A stretch of 64,000 nucleotides of DNA, from positions 2,294,001 to 2,358,000 of the forward strand of contig OY969915.1 of assembly GCA_963704545.1 (NCBI GenBank), in the 5' to 3' direction. Of this stretch, positions 23,605-30,346 are shown piece after piece (the stretch's first letter is position 1; each line of letters begins with the position of its first letter). Origin of the DNA: VRUE01 sp963704545. Lineage in GTDB: Bacteria > Actinomycetota > Thermoleophilia > Solirubrobacterales > 70-9. Both the position numbers and the translations under genes were made by a program. Under the pieces are notes generated by a model. The model was not told the origin of the DNA. It did not search any database and worked only from the letters and a program-made list of their open reading frames with translations.

Positions 23605-24572
23605 AGCCCCTGGACGACCTCCCGCCCAAGTTCCGCATCGCCGCCGAAGCCAAGGCGCTCGGGGTCGCGGCTGATCACGGCGTCGAGCCAGGCCGTCGCC
23701 GGGCCGAGGACCCAGCTCTCGGGTTGCGCCTCGACCTTGGCGACGCATGCGGTCACCGAGCCCTTCTCGAGCGTCAGCTGCGCTCCGGCCCAGGGCCTGC
23801 CGGAGTCGCCGCGGCCCGCTTCCACCGCGACCTGGCAGGTGCCGCTGTGGTCCGCGCCCAGCACGATCGCCGGGGCGACCAGGAGAAAGGCCGCCTCGAC
23901 GTCGAGGCGGCTGATCGGCCCCGTCGTGCTTGGCATATGGCGTCGCTCGCAGCGAGCCGCGACGCTGAGTGGACCGATCGCGTGACGCAGCCAGGGGCTG
24001 ACCGTGTAGTGACGGCCCTTGCCGCCATCGCTGGGGCCGAGCTCGACCTGTCCAGCCAGCCGCATCGCTGAGAGCCGCCGCTCCAGCGCCGGGTAGGTGC
24101 AGTTGTCGATCAGCTTGTCGAGCTCGGTCAGGGTCAGCGGACGTGCCGCCAGAGCGCGAACGATGGTTGAAGACCAGCCTCCGACCAGGGCCTTGAGCGC
24201 CACTTTGGCCGCCGCGCTGTCGAGCGCGACCGGCCCGTCCGGCGCGAGCTGCAACCAGCCCTCCGCTGCCTCGGCGGCGAGCAGGAGGTCGCGGCCGAAG
24301 GGAGTCAGCTCGTAGGCGAGAATGCTTGCTCGCTCCCCACGGCAGCGCGTCAGCGCTCCCAGCTCGACCAGTTTCGAGAGGTGGCCGCGAAGCGTCGACT
24401 GCGCCGGCCCGCCGAGATCGGCGCGAAGGTCTGAGAGCCGCATCGGGCCGCCGGCCAGAACCCTCAGGACGAGCGCATTCAGCGGGACGGAGAGCAGGCT
24501 GAGGACGGCAGTGCCCGCTCGGGGCCGCTGACTTGCCTCAGCGGCGTGCGCGGACGATGCGCTCCGTGACAA
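23523..24572 (-). CDS. two-domain winged-helix regulator (HxlR-like)
   Basis: About 349 residues. Two winged-helix domains are visible: about 25-105 (LNALVLRVLAGGPMRLSDLRADLGGPAQSTLRGHLSKLVELGAL) and about 125-200 (TIVRALAARPLTLTELDKLIDNCTYPALERRLSAMRLAGQVEL). A C-terminal domain (about 225-330) resembles SCP2-like ligand or sterol-carrier modules ('DVEAAFLLVAPAIVL', 'WVLGPATAWLDAVI'). TTG at 24572 is chosen because a good promoter lies just upstream; no ATG or GTG is nearby. The long open frame before it is spurious. It probably senses a small hydrophobic ligand (inference). Confidence 0.7.
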   Translation of the reverse strand: MSRSASSAHAAEASQRPRAGTAVLSLLSVPLNALVLRVLAGGPMRLSDLRADLGGPAQSTLRGHLSKLVELGALTRCRGERASILAYELTPFGRDLLLAAEAAEGWLQLAPDGPVALDSAAAKVALKALVGGWSSTIVRALAARPLTLTELDKLIDNCTYPALERRLSAMRLAGQVELGPSDGGKGRHYTVSPWLRHAIGPLSVAARCERRHMPSTTGPISRLDVEAAFLLVAPAIVLGADHSGTCQVAVEAGRGDSGRPWAGAQLTLEKGSVTACVAKVEAQPESWVLGPATAWLDAVISRDPERLGFGGDAELGREVVQGLHDALFDARSAQPQSSSGAAAGEPAGA

Positions 24573-24602
24573 CTCCCTGCGAATACTTGAAAATATCGGA
24601 TC

Positions 24603-24631
24603 AGTATATCCCGAGTACCCGATTTGAACAA
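24603..24631 (-). promoter_or_regulatory. sigma-70 promoter of the HTH regulator
   Basis: On the minus strand TTGTTC (24631-24626) and TATACT (24608-24603) lie 17 bases apart. Transcription would start near 24596, giving a leader of about 25 bases before the proposed TTG start, with AGGGAG just before the codon. Confidence 0.65.
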
Positions 24632-24690
24632 GACGGTGCACGTAGCGCCCGGCGCGAGGCCGTCCGGGGTGCGAGCTTGCGGAACGGGAC

Positions 24691-25689
24691 CTAGCCGTAG
24701 CGCTCACCGATGATCGCGCGCAGCTTGGCGCGATCGTGGCGAGCGTGGACCCGACGTACGGTCCCGGAGCGGGAGCGCATGACGAGCGATTCGGTGGTCG
24801 CGCCGGCGCCGCGGTAGCGCACGCCCTGGAGCACGTCGCCGTCGGTGACGCCGGTGGCCGAGAAGAAGACGTCCTCCCCGGAGCAGAGGTCGTTTGCGGT
24901 GAGGATGCGGTCGAGGTCGTAGCCGGCGTCGAGGGCGGCGCTGCGCTCCTCGTCGTTGCGTGGCCAGAGGCGACCGAGCAGCTGGCCACCCATCGACTTC
25001 AGCGCCGCGGCGGAGAGCACGCCCTCGGGGGTGCCGCCGATGCCCCAGAGGAGGTCGACAGGCGAGCGGTCGCTGACCGCGAGCAGCGCGGCGGAGACGT
25101 CGCCATCGGTGATCAGGCGGATGCGGCCGCCGGCCTGGCGCACTTCGCGCATCGCGTCCTCGTGGCGCGGGCGGTCGAGCATCACGACAGTGACGTCGCC
25201 GACGCTGCCGCCCTTGCGCTCGGCGATCAGCTTCAGCGTCTCGGGCAACGGGCGATCGAGATCGAGCAGGTCGGCGATCTCCTCGCCACCGGCCATCTTC
25301 TCCATGTAGACACAGGGCCCGGGGTCGAACATCGATCCGCGCTCGGCGAGCGCGATCACGGCGAGCGCGCTGGGCATGCCGAGAGCGCAGAGGCGCGTGC
25401 CCTCCAGGGGGTCGACCGCGATGTCGGCCACCGGCGGGCTGCCGTCGCCGATGTGCTCGCCGTTGTAGAGCATCGGAGCCTCGTCCTTCTCCCCCTCGCC
25501 GATGACGACGACGCCGTCCATCGAGACCGAGTCGAGGACGAAGCGCATCGCGTCGACCGCGGCCTGGTCGGCGGCGATCTTGTCGCCTCGGCCGACCCAG
25601 CGGGCCGCGGCGAGCGCCGCCGCCTCGGTTACGCGCACCAGCTCCAGGGCGAGGTTGCGATCCGGCTTCTGCTGCGAGGTCTCCCCCAT
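24691..25689 (-). CDS. glpX: class II fructose-1,6-bisphosphatase
   Basis: 332 residues. Hydrolyses fructose-1,6-bisphosphate to fructose-6-phosphate in gluconeogenesis. The GlpX motifs are all seen: VVIGEGEKDEAPMLYNGE (about 60-78), DIAVDPLEGT (about 88), VVMLDRPRHE (about 167), LITDGDVSAALLAV (about 192) and LLWGIGGTPEGVLSAAAL (about 213). Gene length is normal. It stands alone, divergent from an LLM oxidoreductase, with a 51-bp palindrome between the two. Confidence 0.95.
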   Translation of the reverse strand: MGETSQQKPDRNLALELVRVTEAAALAAARWVGRGDKIAADQAAVDAMRFVLDSVSMDGVVVIGEGEKDEAPMLYNGEHIGDGSPPVADIAVDPLEGTRLCALGMPSALAVIALAERGSMFDPGPCVYMEKMAGGEEIADLLDLDRPLPETLKLIAERKGGSVGDVTVVMLDRPRHEDAMREVRQAGGRIRLITDGDVSAALLAVSDRSPVDLLWGIGGTPEGVLSAAALKSMGGQLLGRLWPRNDEERSAALDAGYDLDRILTANDLCSGEDVFFSATGVTDGDVLQGVRYRGAGATTESLVMRSRSGTVRRVHARHDRAKLRAIIGERYG

Positions 25690-25710
25690 CGGCCCGGGAG
25701 CCTATTCGAT

Positions 25711-25761
25711 CGTTCCGGTGCGCCTTTTCCCCGATATGACGGGATAAGGCGCACCGGAACG
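25711..25761. repeat. 16-bp perfect palindrome between divergent genes
   Basis: CGTTCCGGTGCGCCTT (25711-25726) and its complement (25746-25761) enclose 19 bases in which TCCC(C)G/CGGGA can extend the stem. It lies between the glpX start (25689) and the LLM start (25787). It could be a shared operator, or a hairpin in one or both leaders. Confidence 0.75.
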
Positions 25762-25786
25762 GGTTGGGGCGGGTAGGGTGCCCGGC

Positions 25787-26716
25787 ATGGAAAGGTGGGG
25801 ACTGACGCTGCCGCTGCCGGGGCTCTCGCTCGCCGCTCACGAGGAGCTGGTGAAGGGAGCCGAGGCCGCCGGCTACACGGACTTCTGGAGCGGTGAGACG
25901 AACGGGCCCGACGGCTTCACGCCGCTGGCGCTGAGCGCCGCCTGGACCGAGCGGGCGAGGCTCGGCACGGGGATCGTCGGGGTCTTCCAGCGCGGCCCGG
26001 CCCTGCTCGCGCAGGAGGCGGCCGCACTGGCCAGCGCCTCGGATGGCCGCTTCGTCCTCGGCATCGGCTCCTCCTCCGACCGGATCGTCGAGGGCTGGAA
26101 CGGCATCCCCTTCGAGCGGCCGCTGAGCAAGGTTCGGGAGACGCTCGACTTCCTGCGGGTCGCGCTGGAAGGCGAGCGCACGTCCACCGGGTTCAAGCTG
26201 GAGACCGCCCCGGCTCAGCGGGTGCCGATCGTGCTCGCGGCGCTGCGCGGCAAGATGCTCGACCTGGCCGTGGAGCGCGCCGACGGTGCCTTCACCAACT
26301 TCCTGCCCCTCGGCGGCCTGCCGAAGGTGACCGCGCAGCTGGAAGGGGCGCCCGACGGGTTCGAGCTGCTCTGCCGCTTCTTCTGCCTGCCGGGCGAGCG
26401 CGAGGCGGTCGAGCCGCTGGCCCGCTTCATGTTCTCCTCTTACATCACCGTGCCGGTCTACGCCGCCTTCTACCGCTGGCTCGGCTACGGCGAGGAGATC
26501 GACGCGATGATCGCCGCCTGGGAATCGGGCGACCGCCAGGCCGCCGCCGCAGCGGCCCCCTGGGACCTGATCGAGGCGATGTTCATCTTCGGCACTCCGG
26601 AGGAGATGAAGGAGCGAATCGGCGCCTTCGTCGAGGGTGGCGTCACCCTGCCAATCCTCACCCCAATCACCACGCCGGACAAGCTGGGCGAGTTGATCGA
26701 GGCTCTGGCTCCTTAA
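25787..26716 (+). CDS. F420-type LLM-class oxidoreductase
   Basis: 309 residues, a luciferase-like TIM barrel that probably uses F420 (the class typical of actinobacteria). LPLPGLSLAAHEELVKGAEAAGYTDFWSGE opens the barrel. LGTGIVGVFQRGPALLAQEAAALASASDGRFVLGIGSSSD and VPIVLAALRGKMLDLAVERADG carry the usual flavin or F420 contacts. The tail has GTPEEMKERIGAFVEGGVTLPIL. The substrate is unknown. ATG at 25787 (after GGTAGGG) is preferred to GTG 25778. A 26-bp hairpin of type A begins 14 bases after the stop. Confidence 0.88.
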   Translation: MERWGLTLPLPGLSLAAHEELVKGAEAAGYTDFWSGETNGPDGFTPLALSAAWTERARLGTGIVGVFQRGPALLAQEAAALASASDGRFVLGIGSSSDRIVEGWNGIPFERPLSKVRETLDFLRVALEGERTSTGFKLETAPAQRVPIVLAALRGKMLDLAVERADGAFTNFLPLGGLPKVTAQLEGAPDGFELLCRFFCLPGEREAVEPLARFMFSSYITVPVYAAFYRWLGYGEEIDAMIAAWESGDRQAAAAAAPWDLIEAMFIFGTPEEMKERIGAFVEGGVTLPILTPITTPDKLGELIEALAP

Positions 26717-26730
26717 CTGGGGCGGGGCGG

Positions 26731-26806
26731 GGGCTGGCGGGTGCCCCTCCCAAAACGCTCGGCAGGAGCCTCGCTGGAGTGTTTTGGGAGGGGCACCCGC
26801 CAGCCC
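26731..26806 (+). ncRNA. type A long hairpin element (locus 1)
   Basis: Perfect 26-bp stem (26731-26756 with 26781-26806) and a 24-nt apex (26757-26780). The apex folds as GCTC-GGCAG-GAGC followed by CTC-GCTG-GAG, giving a three-way junction. The stem tip is CCCAAAAC/GTTTTGGG. It starts 14 bases after the LLM stop and reads in the same direction. The apex matches the one at 57390-57413 at 22 of 24 bases, in the same orientation to its gene. There is no T tract. Confidence 0.8.
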
Positions 26807-26930
26807 TTTCGCAGCACACAAGCTTCTCCAATCCCCGAAGCGCCGCCCTTTCCGAAAAAGCTTCCCAAGCTTGGAGGTCCCGGTGCGCATTCCGCCCTTC
26901 GAGTCTCCGGCGCTAGCTTGTGCCGGCCCA

Positions 26931-26996
26931 GGGCCTCCGGGGGTCCCTCTCCAGGAACTCCCGCGAAGCGGCCTGGAGAGGGACCCCCGGAGGCCC
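26931..26996 (-). ncRNA. type B long hairpin element (locus 1)
   Basis: Perfect 25-bp stem (26931-26955 with 26972-26996) and a 16-nt apex AACTCCCGCGAAGCGG (26956-26971). On the minus strand the apex reads CCGCTTCGCGGGAGTT: a CCGC-TTC-GCGG cap and a 5-base GAGTT bulge. It ends 8 bases before the egtD stop, so it follows the egtBD operon. The same apex occurs at 30293-30308 and 57202-57217. Confidence 0.8.
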
Positions 26997-27004
26997 GGAC
27001 TTCA

Positions 27005-27994
27005 CTAACCCGCAGGCCGGGCAAGGCTCAGGGCATAGTCCCCGGCGGCGTCCGTGAACCAGCCGCTCATCGCCAGGCCGGCCTCCTCGTAGACGCCCTC
27101 CAGGCGCTCCTGGGTGAACTTGGAGGAGATCTCGGTCCGCATCTCCTCGCCGGCGGCGAAGCCGACCGCCATGTCGAGCTCCTCGAGGCGGATCGTCTGC
27201 TCTGCGAGGGAACGCAGGCGGATGTCCATGCGCGCCTCGCCGGCGTCGTAGCGGGCGACGTGCTCGAAGGCGTCGAGGTCGAAGTCGGCTCCGAGCTCGC
27301 GGTTGAGCACGCGCAGGACGTTCTTGTTGAACTCGGCCGTGACGCCGAGCGAGTCGTCGTAGGCAGCCTCGAGCCGCTCGGGCTCCTTGACCAGGTCGGT
27401 GCCGAGCAGGAGGCGGTCCTCCGGAGCCATCAGCCCGGCGAGCCGAACGAGGAAATCGTGCCGCGCGTCGGGATAGAGATTGCCGATCGTGCCGCCGAGG
27501 AAGGCAACCAGCCTGGCGCCATCGTCATCCGGGATGCGCTCGAGGTCGTGCTCGAAGTCGCAGACGAGGCCGCGGATGGCGAGACCGGGGTACTCCTCGA
27601 CCAGTGATTCCGCGGTCTCGTGGGTGATCTCCTCGGAGATGTCAACCGGGACGTAGGTCTGCAGGCAGCCGGCATCGCGCATCGCGCTCAGCAGGTGGCG
27701 GGTCTTCGCGGCAGAGCCCGAGCCCAGCTCGACCAGCGTCTGGGGGGCCCCGGCGGCCGTGACGATCTCGCCAGCGCGCTCGCCGAGGATCGAGCGCTCG
27801 GCCCGGGTCGGGTAGTACTCGGGCAGCCCGGTGATCTGCTCAAAGAGCTGGGAGCCGCGCTCGTCGTAGAAGTACTTCGGCGCCAGCTCCTTGGGGTCGG
27901 TCGAGAGGCCGGCGCGGATGTCGCGCCGCATCCTCGCGCCGCCGTCGGCGTCGAGGTGGACCTCGATCTCGATCGGGGGCTCGGTCGTCGTCAT
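27005..27994 (-). CDS. egtD: L-histidine N-alpha-methyltransferase EgtD
   Basis: 329 residues. Trimethylates histidine to hercynine with SAM, first step of ergothioneine synthesis. TDPKELAPKYFYDERGSQLFEQITGLPEYYPTRAE (about 31-65) is the family signature for substrate binding. VELGSGSAAKTRHLL (about 88) is the SAM loop, and FLGGTIGNLYPDARHDFL (about 165) and LLLGTDLVKEPERLEAAYDD follow. Length is standard. ATG overlaps the egtB stop by 4 bases, so the two are coupled. A type B hairpin follows the stop. Confidence 0.95.
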   Translation of the reverse strand: MTTTEPPIEIEVHLDADGGARMRRDIRAGLSTDPKELAPKYFYDERGSQLFEQITGLPEYYPTRAERSILGERAGEIVTAAGAPQTLVELGSGSAAKTRHLLSAMRDAGCLQTYVPVDISEEITHETAESLVEEYPGLAIRGLVCDFEHDLERIPDDDGARLVAFLGGTIGNLYPDARHDFLVRLAGLMAPEDRLLLGTDLVKEPERLEAAYDDSLGVTAEFNKNVLRVLNRELGADFDLDAFEHVARYDAGEARMDIRLRSLAEQTIRLEELDMAVGFAAGEEMRTEISSKFTQERLEGVYEEAGLAMSGWFTDAAGDYALSLARPAG

Positions 27995-29232
27995 CTCACA
28001 TCCCTAGCGCAACGCAGGCCGGAAAAGATCTGTCGGCGCTGGGGCAGGTCCCAGTTGCGAAAGCTGGACCGCATGACGCTGGGATGGGTCGCCCACGAAC
28101 CGCCGCGCAGCACCTTGTACTCGTCGCCGAAGAAGGGCGTGGAGTACTCGCGGTAGGGAAAAGCCTCGAAACCCGGGTAGGCGAGGAAGTCCGAGGACGT
28201 CCATTCCCAGGCCTGGCCGACGCCATCAAGGCCCTGTGCGGCCGCCTCCCACTCCTGCTCCGTGGGCAGCCGCTTGCCGGCCCAGCGAGCGAAAGCGTCG
28301 GCCTCGTGCCAGGAGATGTGCAGGACCGGAGCATCCGGGTCGACGGGATCGCGGCAGCCCATGGCGGTGCGCACCCAGCCCTCGCCGTCTCGTTCCCAGT
28401 AGAGCGGCGGCTCGGCGCCCGTCTCCTCCATGAAGCGGATATACGCGCCGTTGGCGACCGGGTCCCGGTCGATCTCGAAGGGCATCAGCTCAACCGCGTG
28501 CCGGGGCCGCTCGTTGTCGTAGGCGAAACCGCGGTTGGGGGCGCCGACCTCGTAGGTGCCGCCGTCGATGGCGATCGTCATCGGGGCGCGGGGCATCTCT
28601 CGAACGGGCGGATACTCAAAGCGCCGGGCCAATTGGCCCGGCGCTTGTCCGGGCGAGAGATGCCCCGCGCCCCGCGACAACCCGCTCGCCTCGACCATCT
28701 GCAGCAGCTGCAGCATCGTCTCCTGGTGCTGGAGCTCGTGGGCGACCAGCAGCTCATAGACGAAGCCGTCGCGCAGCAGCCGGTCCTCGGCCTCGTGGCC
28801 GACGTCGACTTCCTCCAGCACCTCCAGGGTGCGCTCGCGCACGTCGGCGAGGTAGGAGCGCAGCTCGGCGTCGCGCAGGATGGGCAGCTCCCCTCGAGTC
28901 CGGCGGGGGTTCTCGATCGCGTCGTAGAGGCGGCCGAGCTCGCCGTGCAGCGGCTCGCGCCCTCCAACCGTCTGCACCAGCCAGAGCTCCTCGAAGTTTG
29001 CGATGTGGCCTAGGTCCCAGGCAAGCGGGCTGAGAATCGGAGAGTAGACGCGGTTGAGCTGCTCGTCGTCGAGCGGGCTGATCAGCTCCAGCGTGCGCCG
29101 ACGCGCCTCGGCGAGACGTTCCGCGATCGCTTCCTTGGAGCTGGGCGTCACCTCGGTGGCGATGCCTGAAACCCTAGCGAGGTCAGATTGCCGGAATGTG
29201 AACCTGCGCGAAGCGTCAATTTCCCATGTCAC
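27991..29232 (-). CDS. egtB: ergothioneine sulfoxide synthase EgtB, with a palindrome in its linker
   Basis: 413 residues. A non-haem iron enzyme that joins a thiol donor to hercynine. The N-terminal DinB-like domain has HIANFEELWLV (about 77) and the iron motif HELQHQE (HxxxHxE, about 166). The C-terminal FGE-like domain has GGTYEVGAPNRGFAYDNERPRH (about 226) and LRGGSWATHPSVMRSSFRNWDLP. Between them, residues about 187-217 are encoded by a 91-base palindrome (28583-28673). The start is uncertain: ATG 29232, or GTG 29151 with a shorter N-terminus. No egtA, egtC or egtE is nearby. Confidence 0.92.
   Translation of the reverse strand: MTWEIDASRRFTFRQSDLARVSGIATEVTPSSKEAIAERLAEARRRTLELISPLDDEQLNRVYSPILSPLAWDLGHIANFEELWLVQTVGGREPLHGELGRLYDAIENPRRTRGELPILRDAELRSYLADVRERTLEVLEEVDVGHEAEDRLLRDGFVYELLVAHELQHQETMLQLLQMVEASGLSRGAGHLSPGQAPGQLARRFEYPPVREMPRAPMTIAIDGGTYEVGAPNRGFAYDNERPRHAVELMPFEIDRDPVANGAYIRFMEETGAEPPLYWERDGEGWVRTAMGCRDPVDPDAPVLHISWHEADAFARWAGKRLPTEQEWEAAAQGLDGVGQAWEWTSSDFLAYPGFEAFPYREYSTPFFGDEYKVLRGGSWATHPSVMRSSFRNWDLPQRRQIFSGLRCARDVR
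28583..28673. repeat. 91-bp palindromic element inside egtB
   Basis: Outer arms of 20 bp (28583-28602 with 28654-28673) are perfect, and the centre is a 28-bp palindrome around AATT (28619-28646). It is in frame and encodes the linker between the two EgtB domains, giving a Gly/Pro/Arg-rich stretch starting SRGAGHLSPGQAPGQLARR. This resembles palindromic elements known to insert in frame into genes (as in Rickettsia), though no homology is implied. Confidence 0.8.
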
Positions 29233-29256
29233 GCATGGAAAATCGGCGCTTCGTCC

Positions 29257-30183
29257 CTAGTCGGTTCCTTCGGCCTCGGGGTCGTGCCAGACCCGCTTGC
29301 GCCAGGGTGGGGCGACGGCGAATCGAGCCCTGCTGGTTGCCGCTATCGGTTCCAGGGGGATCAGGTGGATTTTGCCGTGTGGAGTGAGACGTTCGATGCG
29401 GGTGGTCCCGGCGGCGTTGCCGGCATGGCTGCCACCCGAGACGAGCAGGACGTGGGTCTCGCGGCCCCAACCGTCGTGCGAGCGAATACCGACTGCCTCG
29501 GCCACGTCCCGGAGCACGCCGATGTCCGCGTCCGATCCCCAGCTGCCCACTCCCTGGCCGTGGCTGTAGCCATTGTGGGACGAGGCCCGCTGGTCGACGG
29601 ATCCATCGGGCCGGATGCGGATCTGGACACTCTCCCAGTCGTCGCGGTGGTAGCCCCGATCGCCGACGACCGGGATGCCGCGCAGGGTGGCCGAATCCGC
29701 GTAGTACATCCAGTACTGGATGTAGAGGTTGCCGGCCCGATCGCCCGAGCACTCATACCCCTCGGCCTCGGAGTGCTCGACCCCGTCGGGGCGGCAGTCG
29801 ACGACGTGGACGAACGCGGTGACCAGCAGGCCGGCCTCGCTGCGCAGGACGTAGCCCTGCTCCGCCCCATCGCCACAGCCGGTGCTACGGCAGCGACGGA
29901 AGTCCACCGGCACCGCCCGCGAGCCCCGCTCGAAGAGCAGCGACGGCATGTGCTCGCGCGCCAACCTCCCGACCTCACTCCCGTACTCGGCGATCAGCCC
30001 CGGTTCGTCCCCGCACCGCTCCGCCAGCGCCGCCGCACAGAGAATCCGAGACCCGATCGCCTGCGCCAACCCCGCCCCGGGGACACGCACGCCAGCCGCA
30101 AGCAACCCGATCAGCAGCACCGAAACGAGGCAAACCACCCCCACCCACTCCACAGTCCCCTGCCCCCGCTCACCGCGATGCAT
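29257..30183 (-). CDS. Flp/TadE-like N-terminus fused to an NPP1/Vps62-like domain
   Basis: 308 residues. GERGQGTVEWVGVVCLVSVL (about 4-23), continuing LIGLLAAG, looks like a Flp or TadE-type pilin segment with Glu just after a Gly cleavage site. The rest has paired Cys and NLYIQYWMYYADSATLRGIP and GYHRDDWESVQIRIRPDG (about 172-210), which resemble NPP1/Vps62-like secreted proteins ('HxHDWE'-type motif). The fusion is unusual. It lies 24 bases upstream of egtB on the same strand and may be co-transcribed. Processing by the window's prepilin peptidase is speculation. Confidence 0.65.
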   Translation of the reverse strand: MHRGERGQGTVEWVGVVCLVSVLLIGLLAAGVRVPGAGLAQAIGSRILCAAALAERCGDEPGLIAEYGSEVGRLAREHMPSLLFERGSRAVPVDFRRCRSTGCGDGAEQGYVLRSEAGLLVTAFVHVVDCRPDGVEHSEAEGYECSGDRAGNLYIQYWMYYADSATLRGIPVVGDRGYHRDDWESVQIRIRPDGSVDQRASSHNGYSHGQGVGSWGSDADIGVLRDVAEAVGIRSHDGWGRETHVLLVSGGSHAGNAAGTTRIERLTPHGKIHLIPLEPIAATSRARFAVAPPWRKRVWHDPEAEGTD

Positions 30184-30263
30184 ACCTCCCTAAGCCGCAC
30201 CGAAGCTCTTCTCTCCCCCGGGCGGAGCCTCACGGCCGAGATTCAGGGGCAACGCGGGACCAC

Positions 30264-30337
30264 AGAGCCCCGGCGGGGTGCCCCTATCCAGGAACTCCCG
30301 CGAAGCGGCCTGGATAGGGGCACCCCGCCGGGGCTCT
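30264..30337 (-). ncRNA. type B long hairpin element (solo copy)
   Basis: The longest copy: a perfect 29-bp stem (30264-30292 with 30309-30337) with the conserved 16-nt apex (30293-30308). It ends 9 bases before the pntB stop, so it follows the LLM-pnt operon in the same orientation as the copy after egtD. Outer arm sequence differs from other copies, yet pairing is perfect. No type A partner is seen. Confidence 0.8.
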
Positions 30338-30346
30338 ACCCGAACC

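Noticed and set aside
24704..26890. 728-codon minus-strand frame across glpX and the LLM gene
   Set aside because: It mixes two antisense or off-frame regions and starts inside the spacer between the two long hairpins.
26741..27607. Proteins apparently encoded by the A/B hairpins
   Set aside because: The frames translate inverted repeats and antisense egtD; the hairpin explains the sequence better.
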